A stretch of DNA of 39,280 bases from Limiplasma sp964504385 (lineage in GTDB: Bacteria > Bacillota > Clostridia > Christensenellales > Aristaeellaceae), in contig CAZDEF010000017.1 of assembly GCA_964504385.1 (NCBI GenBank), positions 1-39,280 on the forward strand, written 5' to 3'. Shown one piece after another: positions 15,191 to 22,011 of this stretch. How positions within the stretch are numbered: the stretch's first letter is position 1; every line of letters starts with the position of its first letter. Under the pieces are notes generated by a model. It did not search any database. It saw only the letters and a program-made list of their open reading frames with translations, and was not told where the DNA came from. A program made the translations under genes and the position numbers.

Positions 15191-16035
15191 GCGTTCTTCG
15201 CCTCCTTAGCCATGAATACAAACAATTCTTCGATATGAACAGGGCTGGTGCTCATGCCATGCGGAACAGCCGTGCGTTCCACAATTGCTTCCATACCATA
15301 GGGAGAGGTTCTGCTTCCCTTCACTGTCGAAGCGGGAATGTGCGCAAGTTGCTCCGGCGTGCAGCGAACCAGTCTGTATTCCTCCCGCAGCACATCCTTT
15401 TCTTCGCACAGCAGTAGCTGGCCCTGATGAAGGAAAGCAATATAGTCACACAGTTTTTCCAAATCGCTGACGATGTGCGAAGAGATAAGGATGGAATGCG
15501 ATTCATCCCGGGTAAAGTCGTAAAACAGATCCAGCACATCATCCCGCACCACTGGATCCAGTCCGCTGGTGGCCTCATCCAGCAACAGCAGCTTGGGCCG
15601 ATGCGACAGCGCAATGGCAATGCCCATTTTCATCTTCATGCCGCGGGAATATTCCCGGAAGGTTTTTCCTTCTGGAATTTGCAGCCGATGCAGCAGTTTT
15701 TCATAGGTCGCGTCCTCCCACTGGCGGAAGGTGTGGCGCATGATCTGGGCGATCTGTTTTGCTGTCAGGCATTCGGGCAGACCGATCTCATCCAGCACAA
15801 CGCCCATTTCTTCCCGCAGAGAACAGGCGTGCTGATGGTGATCACGGCCCAGCACCTGAATGGAGCCGCTGTCCTTGCGGATCATATCCAAGATCAGCTT
15901 GATGGTGGTGCTTTTTCCAGCCCCATTTTCGCCAATCAGGCCCATCACGCAGCCGCTTGGCAGCGTCAGGCTGAGGTGATCCAGCTGAAACCCATGATAT
16001 TTCTTGCTTAGATCTGTGATTTCCAATGCGTTCAT
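15187..16035 (-). CDS. ABC transporter ATP-binding protein (YtrB/BcrA-like)
   Basis: The 282-residue ATPase has Walker A GENGAGKSTT near residues 35-44, a Q-loop region with MGVVLDEIGLPE in which the usual Gln is replaced, the signature variant YSRGMKMKMG and Walker B LLLLDEATSGLD with the H-loop in LISSHIVSDLEKL. The YSRGMKMK form is standard for ATPases in GntR-controlled ABC-2 operons. About 70 C-terminal residues follow the core. The binding site GGAGG lies inside the end of the regulator gene, 1 bp separates the two genes, and the permease overlaps by 4 nt. Confidence 0.92.
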   Translation of the reverse strand: MNALEITDLSKKYHGFQLDHLSLTLPSGCVMGLIGENGAGKSTTIKLILDMIRKDSGSIQVLGRDHHQHACSLREEMGVVLDEIGLPECLTAKQIAQIMRHTFRQWEDATYEKLLHRLQIPEGKTFREYSRGMKMKMGIAIALSHRPKLLLLDEATSGLDPVVRDDVLDLFYDFTRDESHSILISSHIVSDLEKLCDYIAFLHQGQLLLCEEKDVLREEYRLVRCTPEQLAHIPASTVKGSRTSPYGMEAIVERTAVPHGMSTSPVHIEELFVFMAKEAKNA

Positions 16036-16036
16036 G

Positions 16037-16408
16037 CTACGCCTCCAGATAAATATTCAGCATTTCGATGATATCCTCACGGTTCAGCCGACAGGCTGCG
16101 GCCAAACGCACGATTTCCTGCATGTGCGCTTCGATCTGTTTCAGGTTTTCTTCCCGAAGCAGCTCGGCATTGACAGGAGAAACAAAGCAGCCCTTAGCCG
16201 GGATCGTGTAGATATAGCCGCTTTCCTCCAGCACTTCATAGGCCCGTTTGGTCGTGATCACGCTGATTTTCAGGTCCTTCGCCAGATTTCGGATCGACGG
16301 CAGCGCCTCGTCCGGCTGCAGCGCGCCGCTTGTGATCTGGCTTTTCATCTGCGTGCAGATCTGCTCATAGATCGGCAGATCACTCTTGTTATCGATCCAA
16401 AGGTTCAA
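16037..16408 (-). CDS. GntR family regulator, YtrA subfamily
   Basis: The 123-residue regulator has a GntR winged helix and a short C-terminal dimerisation helix pair, as in the YtrA subfamily. It opens with NLWIDNKSDLPIYEQICTQ, has the recognition region LPSIRNLAKDLKISVITTKR near residues 38-57, and the wing YIYTIPAKGCFV. A TTG start at 16408 follows GGAGGTGATGAT; a longer reading from an ATG at 16480 runs through the promoter and operator and is wrong. The perfect palindrome at 16425-16447 overlaps the promoter, so autorepression is likely. It is first in a three-gene operon with the ATPase and permease. Confidence 0.92.
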   Translation of the reverse strand: MNLWIDNKSDLPIYEQICTQMKSQITSGALQPDEALPSIRNLAKDLKISVITTKRAYEVLEESGYIYTIPAKGCFVSPVNAELLREENLKQIEAHMQEIVRLAAACRLNREDIIEMLNIYLEA

Positions 16409-16424
16409 ATCATCACCTCCACAA

Positions 16425-16447
16425 CTGTATATGTTAAACATATACAG
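16425..16447. promoter_or_regulatory. Operator of the GntR (YtrA-type) regulator
   Basis: A perfect 23-bp palindrome with arms CTGTATATGTT and AACATATACAG around one central base overlaps the inner edge of the -10 box and the predicted start site. A further half-site, ACTGTATATAC, lies just upstream, across the -10 box. Position and form fit a self-repressing GntR regulator; binding is inferred. Confidence 0.78.
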
Positions 16448-16474
16448 TATATACAGTTTAGTTCCGTATGTCAA
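16446..16474 (-). promoter_or_regulatory. Sigma-A promoter of the GntR-ABC operon
   Basis: On the minus strand TTGACA (16469-16474) and TATACT (16446-16451) are 17 bp apart, near perfect consensus. The palindromic operator at 16425-16447 begins within the -10 box. Confidence 0.85.
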
Positions 16475-16493
16475 CTGCAAATACGGAGCGGAA

Positions 16494-16531
16494 TAAAAAA
16501 ACTCCCCGCTCTCGCTTTTGCGAAAACGGGG
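16494..16531 (-). terminator. Terminator of purC
   Basis: On the minus strand CCCCGTTTTCGC and GCGAGAGCGGGG pair over 12 positions (two G-U) with an AAAA loop, followed by AGTTTTTTT. It lies 16 bp after the purC stop. Confidence 0.88.
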
Positions 16532-16546
16532 AATGAGTTGATGTAG

Positions 16547-17236
16547 TTACTTGGCCAGAATCAGCTTCGTCAGTTCCATGGGCTCGACGATCTTGCCATC
16601 TCGATACACGCGCATATTGCCGCTGGCGATTTCGTCGATCAGGATCACCTCGCCATTGTTGTAGCCAAACTCAAACTTGATGTCCCACAGCTCCAAGCCC
16701 TTTTGGGCCAGATCATCAGCCACGACCTTGGTGATCTTCAGCGTCTGCTCCTTCATGCTGTCGAACAGCTGCTGGCTCATCACGCCCAGCGCTGCCAAGC
16801 CTTCGGAGGTAACCAACGGATCGCCCTTCGCATCATCCTTAAAGGTACACTCCACATAGCCGCCTTCCAGCTTGGTGCCATTGGCGATATAGGCGCCGTA
16901 GCGGCGGATGAAGCTGCCGGTAGCCACCAGACGGCAGATCACTTCCAGCCCCTTGCCAAAGACCTTGGCGGGCAGCACCTCCATGGTGCACTCATCCAGA
17001 TCGGCGGACACATAATGGGTTTTCACACCGGCAGCTTTGAGCAGCTCAAAATAGTACACCGAGGTTTCCAGATTGGCACGGCCAATTCCCTCAATGGTCA
17101 AACCGACGCTGTTTTCACCCGGGTCAAACACGCCGTCCTTGCCGGTGCAGTCATCCTTAAACTTGAGCATCACGTTGCCATTATCCAGCTGATAAACGTC
17201 CTTGGTCTTGCCTTCGTACAGCTTGATCATTTTCAT
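16547..17236 (-). CDS. purC: Phosphoribosylaminoimidazole-succinocarboxamide synthase
   Basis: The 229-residue enzyme joins aspartate to CAIR, using ATP, in de novo purine synthesis (SAICAR synthetase). Markers are KLYEGKTKDVYQLDNG at the N-terminus, VFDPGENSVGLTIEGIGRAN, the VRRLVATGSFIRRYG-like stretch (ICRLVATGSFIRRYGAYIANG) and DIKFEFGYNNGEVILIDEIASGNMR near the end. The length is normal. ATG at 17236 is 3 nt from GGAGG; M3 at 17230 has a better 9-nt spacing and may be the true start. The gene stands alone, without the usual purine operon, and has its own terminator. Confidence 0.96.
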   Translation of the reverse strand: MKMIKLYEGKTKDVYQLDNGNVMLKFKDDCTGKDGVFDPGENSVGLTIEGIGRANLETSVYYFELLKAAGVKTHYVSADLDECTMEVLPAKVFGKGLEVICRLVATGSFIRRYGAYIANGTKLEGGYVECTFKDDAKGDPLVTSEGLAALGVMSQQLFDSMKEQTLKITKVVADDLAQKGLELWDIKFEFGYNNGEVILIDEIASGNMRVYRDGKIVEPMELTKLILAK

Positions 17237-17417
17237 TTGCCTCCGCCTTTTACAAAGTCAGAATGAATCTCCCCTACTGTTTTACCACAAATCACGGTCA
17301 ATGAAAAGAGCTTTTTACAAAAAATCAGCATTATTTCGGAACTTATTTTTGTATTCCGAAAATATCGTTCGTATTTTTTACATAAAGACCAGCCGAAGGC
17401 TCGGCAATGTCCTCGGC

Positions 17418-17446
17418 TTGATAATGCTGGCAAATCGGATTATAAT
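17418..17446 (+). promoter_or_regulatory. Sigma-A-type promoter of the flippase-mazG operon
   Basis: TTGATA (17418-17423) and TATAAT (17441-17446) are 17 bp apart. The start near 17453 leaves about 50 nt before the TTG start codon. A small inverted repeat, GCCGA/TCGGC, lies just upstream at about 17392-17405. The rest of the 266-bp gap to purC shows only AT-rich sequence. Confidence 0.72.
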
Positions 17447-17502
17447 AATGAAAGCCGCTTTTTCTTTGCGGCGTCATCCTCATCCTGATGGAGGCATTTT
17501 CA

Positions 17503-19095
17503 TTGAGCAATACACAAAAATCGATCGTCAGCGGCATGACGGTGCTTAGCATTGTTGGATTGATCTGCAAAATCGTAGGCGCGCTGTACCGCATTCCCTT
17601 GGCTTGGCTCATTGGCGACGAAGGCATGGGGACCTATCAGCTGGTATTTCCCACCTATAATATGCTGCTTACCATTTCTTCGGCCGGCCTGCCGGTAGCC
17701 ATCAGCCGCATGGTCAGCTTTTCACTGGCCAAGGATGATCCGCGCAACGCCAAACGCATCTTCAGCATTGCGCTGTGGATGCTGGCAACACTGGGTTTCC
17801 TGTTCATGATCCTGATGATCGTGATGAGCCCATCGCTGGCCGTGCGCTCCGGCGATGTAAGCACGCAGCCCGGTTTCGTCGCCATTGCGCCCGCACTGCT
17901 GCTGGTGTGCATCATGAGCGCGCTGCGCGGCTTCATGCAGGGGCAGCAAAACATGGTGCCCACCGCCATCAGCCAGTTGATCGAGCAGGTAGGCAAGGTC
18001 TTTGTGGCGCTCCCTCTGGCTTACTTTGGCATGAAGGTGAGCGTAGCCTATGCGGCAGCCGGTGTGCTGCTGGGCACCAGCATAGCCGAAGGCGCGGCGC
18101 TGCTGTTCATGATCGCCACCTACCGCCGCAAGAAGCCCGCCTTTGATCGTCTGCCGCAAAACGTGCAGGAAGAGCCTATCGCAGCCAAGACGTTGCTCAA
18201 GCAGCTGCTGAATTTGAGCATTCCCATCACGTTGGGCGCATGCATCGTGCCTATCGCGGGCTTCATCGATTCAGGGCTGCTACTCAACCGGCTGATGGAC
18301 GCCGACATCGAACGCACTGAAGCATTGGGATTGTACGGCCGCTATTCGGGCTATGTGCTTACGCTGATCAATGTGCCCACCGCCTTGGCAACCGCCATCT
18401 CCATGAGTTTGGTTCCCTCCATTTCGGGCGCTATGGCCAAGGGCGACGGCAAACAGATGCGGCGGCAGAGCAGCCTTGGGCTGAAGCTGTCCTTCGTGGT
18501 CGGTCTGCCCTGCTCTATCGGCATGAGTATGCTCAGCCGCCAGCTGCTGGATCTGATCTACCATTTCAACACGCCCGAGGCCCTGAACGTGACGGCGAAT
18601 CTGCTCAGCCTATCCAGTCTGACCATCGTGCTGTTCACCGTGGTGCAATCCACCAGCGGCATCCTGCAGGGGCTTCGCAAGCAGCGCATTCCCATGTACA
18701 CGCTCATGGTCGGTGTGGCAGCCAAGGTCTTTCTCAACTACACACTCATCGGTATGCCGGGTGTGAACATCTATGGCGCGCCCATTGCGTCCATCACCTG
18801 CTACACATTAAGCATGCTGCCCAATCTGTACTATGTACACCGCTATACCGGTATGAAGCCGGATGTGTGGAATGTGGCTGGTCGGCCTGCGCTGGCCACG
18901 GCAGGAATGGCTGCGGTGCTATTTGTCAGCATGCGTCTGCTGCCTGCACACGGCGTATGGACGCTGATTCAGGTTCTGATCGGCGTGGCGGCCTATGCCG
19001 GTTTTGCCCTGCTGACCGGTGCAGTGGATCGGGAGGATCTTTCCCCCATTCTGCGCCGTTTTCACCGCAATAGCTCACCAAAGAAGGGAGAATGA
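17503..19095 (+). CDS. Polysaccharide/lipid II-type flippase of the MurJ/SpoVB (YabM) group
   Basis: The 530-residue protein has about 14 hydrophobic segments and belongs to the MVF/PST side of the MOP superfamily, with SpoVB, YtgP (MurJ) and YabM. These flip undecaprenyl-linked precursors across the membrane. Typical parts are GLICKIVGALYRIPLAWLIG near residues 22-41, GMGTYQLVFPTYNMLLTISSAGLPVAISRM, and LRGFMQGQQNMVPTAISQLIEQ. The frame opens at an ATG (17488), but that ATG lies within the binding site GATGGAGG; a TTG 8 nt later is the likely start. It lies 3 bp before mazG, as B. subtilis yabM precedes yabN, so YabM is the best positional match. Confidence 0.88.
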   Translation: MSNTQKSIVSGMTVLSIVGLICKIVGALYRIPLAWLIGDEGMGTYQLVFPTYNMLLTISSAGLPVAISRMVSFSLAKDDPRNAKRIFSIALWMLATLGFLFMILMIVMSPSLAVRSGDVSTQPGFVAIAPALLLVCIMSALRGFMQGQQNMVPTAISQLIEQVGKVFVALPLAYFGMKVSVAYAAAGVLLGTSIAEGAALLFMIATYRRKKPAFDRLPQNVQEEPIAAKTLLKQLLNLSIPITLGACIVPIAGFIDSGLLLNRLMDADIERTEALGLYGRYSGYVLTLINVPTALATAISMSLVPSISGAMAKGDGKQMRRQSSLGLKLSFVVGLPCSIGMSMLSRQLLDLIYHFNTPEALNVTANLLSLSSLTIVLFTVVQSTSGILQGLRKQRIPMYTLMVGVAAKVFLNYTLIGMPGVNIYGAPIASITCYTLSMLPNLYYVHRYTGMKPDVWNVAGRPALATAGMAAVLFVSMRLLPAHGVWTLIQVLIGVAAYAGFALLTGAVDREDLSPILRRFHRNSSPKKGE

Positions 19096-19098
19096 GCC

Positions 19099-20541
19099 AT
19101 GGAACTGTTAACTGTCGTAACGCTGGGGACGGGTGCGGAGGAATACCTGACCAAGGGCGTGGAGCGTGTCCTGCAGCAGGCGCAGCGCGTGGTGCTGCGC
19201 ACAGGCCGCCATCCCATGAAAAACTATCTGGACAGTCAGCCCATCGCCTATGAAACGCTGGATGCCCTGTATGACGAATGCGAGGATTTTGATGCATTCA
19301 ACAAGGCCGCCGCAGAAAAGCTGTTTTCCATGTGCCGCACGCAGCCTGTGTGCTATGCCGTGAGCGATGCAAGCTTCGATACGACCGTTGCCGCCGTTCA
19401 GCAGTTCAAGCCGCGCGGCGCAAAGGTAAATGTGCTGCCCGGTGTGAGCCACGCCGACCGCTGCCTGAGCATGATCGAAAAGCACCAGGATTCGGTGCGG
19501 CTGTACACGGCTGCCGCCTTTCTGAACGCGCGCGTTTCGCCGGAGGAAGACCTGCTGCTGATGGAGATGCACACCCGCGAAGCCGCAGGCGACTGCAAGC
19601 TCAAGCTAATGGGGCTGATGCCGGAAGAAATGGACGTTGTGTTCATCAGCGGCGATGAGGAAACCGGCGAACTCAAAAGCAAAACCATCCCGCTGTACGA
19701 GCTGGATCGTCAGAAGAAATACGATCATCTCACCGCTCTGTTTGTGCCCGGGGTAGATCTGCTTGCCCGCACGCGCTTTGACATGGACGATTTGATGCAT
19801 GTGGTCGCACGGCTCCGCGCTCCGGACGGCTGCCCATGGGATCGCGAACAAACGCACGAAAGCCTGCTCAAGGATCTGCTGGAAGAATGCTATGAGTACA
19901 TTCAGGCCGTGCGCGATGGCGATACCGACCACATGTACGATGAACTGGGCGACGTGCTGCTGCAAGTAGCGCTGCATGCGCAGATTGCCAGCGAGCATGG
20001 CGATTTCAACATTCAGGATGTGACCAGCGCCATTGCCTACAAAATGATCGAACGTCATACCCACGTTTTCGGGCAGGTGCATGCCGAAACCTCTGAAGAC
20101 GTGCTCAACAACTGGGAGGCGCTCAAGCGCTCCCAGCGCGGGATCACCACCCACACGCAGGCCATGGAGAACGTATCCACCGGCCTGTCCACACTGCTGC
20201 GCGCCCATAAGGTGCAGCACAAAGCGCACAAGGTCGGCTTCGACTTTGATACCGCGCTGGACGCATTGGCAAAGGTGTACGAAGAAGCCGATGAAGTGAA
20301 GGAGAACCTGCTGGACGGGACAGATCCCGAGGAAGAACTGGGGGATCTCCTCTTTGCAGCGGTGAATGTGAGCCGCCTCTGCGGCAAGGATGCGGACATC
20401 GCGCTTTTCAACGCGACCAACAAATTCATCAACCGTTTCCGCAATATGGAAAACGCTATAAAAAAAGCGGGAAAAAGCCTTGAGGACTTGACATTATCGG
20501 AAATGGATGTATACTGGAATGCGGGAAAACGTGATGAGTAA
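19099..20541 (+). CDS. mazG: Nucleoside triphosphate pyrophosphohydrolase MazG, YabN type
   Basis: The 480-residue protein joins an N-terminal tetrapyrrole-methylase-like domain (about 1-220) to a MazG NTP pyrophosphohydrolase (about 228-475), as in B. subtilis YabN. The first MazG half has RLRAPDGCPWDREQTHESL, EECYEYIQAV and DELGDVLLQVALHAQ, the metal-binding ExxE and ExxD residues. The second has EEADEVKENL and EEELGDLLFAAVNV. In the methylase-like domain the usual GLGPGDP loop reads TLGTGAEEY, so cofactor binding may be altered. MazG enzymes clean non-canonical NTPs. The ATG follows AAGGGAGAATGAGCC. A promoter for HU lies in its last 55 bp. Confidence 0.95.
   Translation: MELLTVVTLGTGAEEYLTKGVERVLQQAQRVVLRTGRHPMKNYLDSQPIAYETLDALYDECEDFDAFNKAAAEKLFSMCRTQPVCYAVSDASFDTTVAAVQQFKPRGAKVNVLPGVSHADRCLSMIEKHQDSVRLYTAAAFLNARVSPEEDLLLMEMHTREAAGDCKLKLMGLMPEEMDVVFISGDEETGELKSKTIPLYELDRQKKYDHLTALFVPGVDLLARTRFDMDDLMHVVARLRAPDGCPWDREQTHESLLKDLLEECYEYIQAVRDGDTDHMYDELGDVLLQVALHAQIASEHGDFNIQDVTSAIAYKMIERHTHVFGQVHAETSEDVLNNWEALKRSQRGITTHTQAMENVSTGLSTLLRAHKVQHKAHKVGFDFDTALDALAKVYEEADEVKENLLDGTDPEEELGDLLFAAVNVSRLCGKDADIALFNATNKFINRFRNMENAIKKAGKSLEDLTLSEMDVYWNAGKRDE
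20488..20515 (+). promoter_or_regulatory. Promoter of the HU gene, inside the end of mazG
   Basis: TTGACA (20488-20493) and TATACT (20510-20515) are 16 bp apart. This gives HU its own strong promoter and a leader of about 118 nt, which contains a small hairpin (ATCCGTG/CGCGGAT, about 20598-20616) just before the ribosome binding site. Confidence 0.75.
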
Positions 20542-20639
20542 AGGGTTTTGGGTTTCTTCCAGCCCTGTGCGCTTTCCTCACGATGCACCCGACATCATCC
20601 GTGCGCCGCGCGGATCATCTTAAGGAGGTAATGTACATT

Positions 20640-20915
20640 ATGAACAAAGCTGAATTGACTGCCGCCATCGTTAAGAAGACCGGTTTCACCAAGAAGGACG
20701 CCGAAAAGGCGATCGCCGCGCTGACCGAAGTGATCACCGAAGCTCTGGCCGAGGGTGACAAGGTGCAGATCGTTGGTTTCGGCGGCTTCGAAGTCCGCAA
20801 TCGTCCCGCTCGCGTGGCCCGCAACCCCCGCACCGGCGAGCAGATCGAGATTGAAGCTTCCAAGGCTCCTGTTTTCAAGGCTGGCAAGGCCCTGAAGGAC
20901 AGCGTGAACAAGTAA
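20640..20915 (+). CDS. hup: HU family DNA-binding protein
   Basis: The 91-residue protein is a nucleoid HU protein, which bends and wraps DNA as a dimer. It has the N-terminal MNKAELTAAIVKKTG, the saddle sequence VQIVGFGGFEVRNRPARVARNP near residues 42-63, the arm with RTGEQIEIEASKAPVFKAGK, and a Lys-rich end. The ATG at 20640 lies 11 nt after AAGGAGG; an ATG at 20631 is too close to it. Codon use is strongly biased, as in highly expressed genes. It follows mazG, as in many Clostridia, and is ended by a hairpin at 20963-21006. Confidence 0.97.
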   Translation: MNKAELTAAIVKKTGFTKKDAEKAIAALTEVITEALAEGDKVQIVGFGGFEVRNRPARVARNPRTGEQIEIEASKAPVFKAGKALKDSVNK

Positions 20916-20962
20916 TCTTTTTTGTGGAGACCTGTGGAGACCGCTGTCACCGATGGCGGTAT

Positions 20963-21006
20963 AAAGCCGCTGACATGCACTTTGTGGATGCTTGTCAGCG
21001 GCTTTT
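20963..21006. terminator. Terminator after HU, bidirectional
   Basis: GCCGCTGACA (20966-20975) pairs with TGTCAGCGGC (20993-21002), followed by TTTT; the minus strand side has a shorter T-run. It serves HU and, facing the other way, the TIGR04086 gene. A smaller hairpin ACCGC/GCGGT lies just before it. Confidence 0.85.
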
Positions 21007-21012
21007 CCATGT

Positions 21013-21444
21013 TCATTTCATGCCGGACAGGATCGCTCCGCAGATGCCGCCCCCGGCCACGCCCATGGCGATATCGCTCAGATACGCGGTAAACGGCAGC
21101 TGCTGGCCGGACAGCAGCGCATACAGCGCCACGCCGATCCCCATGTAGCACAGCCCCAGCAGCGCGCCTTTCACAAGTCCCCGTTCGCGCTCCCTGCCCA
21201 GCATCACCTTGACCCCAGCAAAGATCGCGCCCAGCTTGATCAGCTGGTTCACAATGCGGATCGCACTGTCGGATGGCTTGAGCCACTGCATCAGCAGTGC
21301 AAAGAGCAGCACGCAGACAAGCGTTGCAGCAACGGCGCACAGCAGTCCGCGCAGCAGCTGAACCCACAGGCTGCTCTGCCGCCTTCTGGCGCGGCGGCGC
21401 GTATGGGGGCGGTTCGCGCCCGGCGTCTGGTATGTAACAGACAT
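21013..21444 (-). CDS. TIGR04086 (DUF3792) family membrane protein
   Basis: The 143-residue protein has an Arg-rich N-terminal tail (RRRARRR near residues 16-22), then four hydrophobic segments, matching the TIGR04086/PF12670 family of small Firmicutes membrane proteins with no assigned role. Typical is the last segment LSDIAMGVAGGGICGAILSG. In many Firmicutes the family lies beside yajC and secDF, and here it follows yajC. The start is ATG 21444, or GTG 21447. The binding site GGGAGG lies inside the 3' arm of the yajC terminator hairpin, so translation from read-through RNA should be blocked. Confidence 0.82.
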   Translation of the reverse strand: MSVTYQTPGANRPHTRRRARRRQSSLWVQLLRGLLCAVAATLVCVLLFALLMQWLKPSDSAIRIVNQLIKLGAIFAGVKVMLGRERERGLVKGALLGLCYMGIGVALYALLSGQQLPFTAYLSDIAMGVAGGGICGAILSGMK

Positions 21445-21448
21445 CACA

Positions 21449-21502
21449 AAAGACCTCCCTCTTTCGCTTTGCTTATAGCATATGCGAAAGAGGGAGGTCT
21501 TT
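21449..21502 (-). terminator. Terminator of yajC, overlapping the next gene's ribosome binding site
   Basis: Arms 21449-21467 and 21484-21502 pair over 19 bp without a mismatch around a 16-nt loop. On the minus strand the stem runs into TCTTTT, a terminator tail. The 3' arm contains the GGGAGG (21453-21458) that serves the TIGR04086 gene. Confidence 0.85.
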
Positions 21503-21520
21503 ATGAACGCTTGTTCGAGC

Positions 21521-21919
21521 TTAGTTCAGCACTTCGCTGTCGTTCTCGATGGACACTTCTTCCACATTACGGATCGCCCAGCGCGCCACGATCAGCTTGG
21601 TGTTTTCGTTGCTCACAGCCAGCTCAATGGTGTCATCCTTGATACCGGTAATGGTGCCGTAGATGCCGCCGATGGTGCAGATGCGGTCGCCATGCTTCAG
21701 CGCAGCCAGCATCTCCTTCACTTTCTTGTCCTTCTTCTTCTGCGGACGGATCAGCATGAAGTAGAAGATCACGAACATCAGGATCAGCGGGAACAGCATG
21801 CCGATTATTTCGCCAACGCCAGCGGTAGCCGTGGCGGCGGCAGCATCGGCAGCGGCGTCTACGCCAGCGTCAGCAGCACCCTCGGTCAGAGCCAGAAGCA
21901 TTTCGTTCAAAACGGTCAT
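21521..21919 (-). CDS. yajC: Preprotein translocase subunit YajC
   Basis: The 132-residue protein is the accessory YajC subunit that associates with SecDF-YidC. It has one membrane segment (IIGMLFPLILMFVIFYFMLI), followed at once by RPQKKKDKKVKEMLAALKHGD, the family hallmark, and the domain GGIYGTITGIKDDTIELAV. Unusually it carries an Ala-rich N-terminal stretch of about 35 residues (AADAGVDAAADAAAATATA) before the membrane segment. The ATG at 21919 follows GGAAAGGGG; a longer frame from 21940 passes the binding site. secD and secF are not in the window. It has a strong promoter at 21956-21984. Confidence 0.95.
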   Translation of the reverse strand: MTVLNEMLLALTEGAADAGVDAAADAAAATATAGVGEIIGMLFPLILMFVIFYFMLIRPQKKKDKKVKEMLAALKHGDRICTIGGIYGTITGIKDDTIELAVSNENTKLIVARWAIRNVEEVSIENDSEVLN

Positions 21920-21955
21920 TGTTGGGAATCCCCTTTCCAAAAAGTCAGCATGCTG

Positions 21956-21984
21956 ATTATAACAAATCGCGAACGAAAGTACAA
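21956..21984 (-). promoter_or_regulatory. Sigma-A promoter of yajC
   Basis: On the minus strand TTGTAC (21979-21984) and TATAAT (21956-21961) are 17 bp apart. A 12-bp perfect palindrome, TCAGCATGCTGA (21945-21956), lies directly downstream at the predicted start and could be an operator. Confidence 0.75.
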
Positions 21985-22011
21985 GGGGAAAAGTGTGAAC
22001 AGACTTGAAAT

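Noticed and set aside
17392..17405. The small inverted repeat GCCGA/TCGGC upstream of the flippase promoter as an operator
   Set aside because: It is only five bases per arm and there is no candidate regulator; it is too weak to call.
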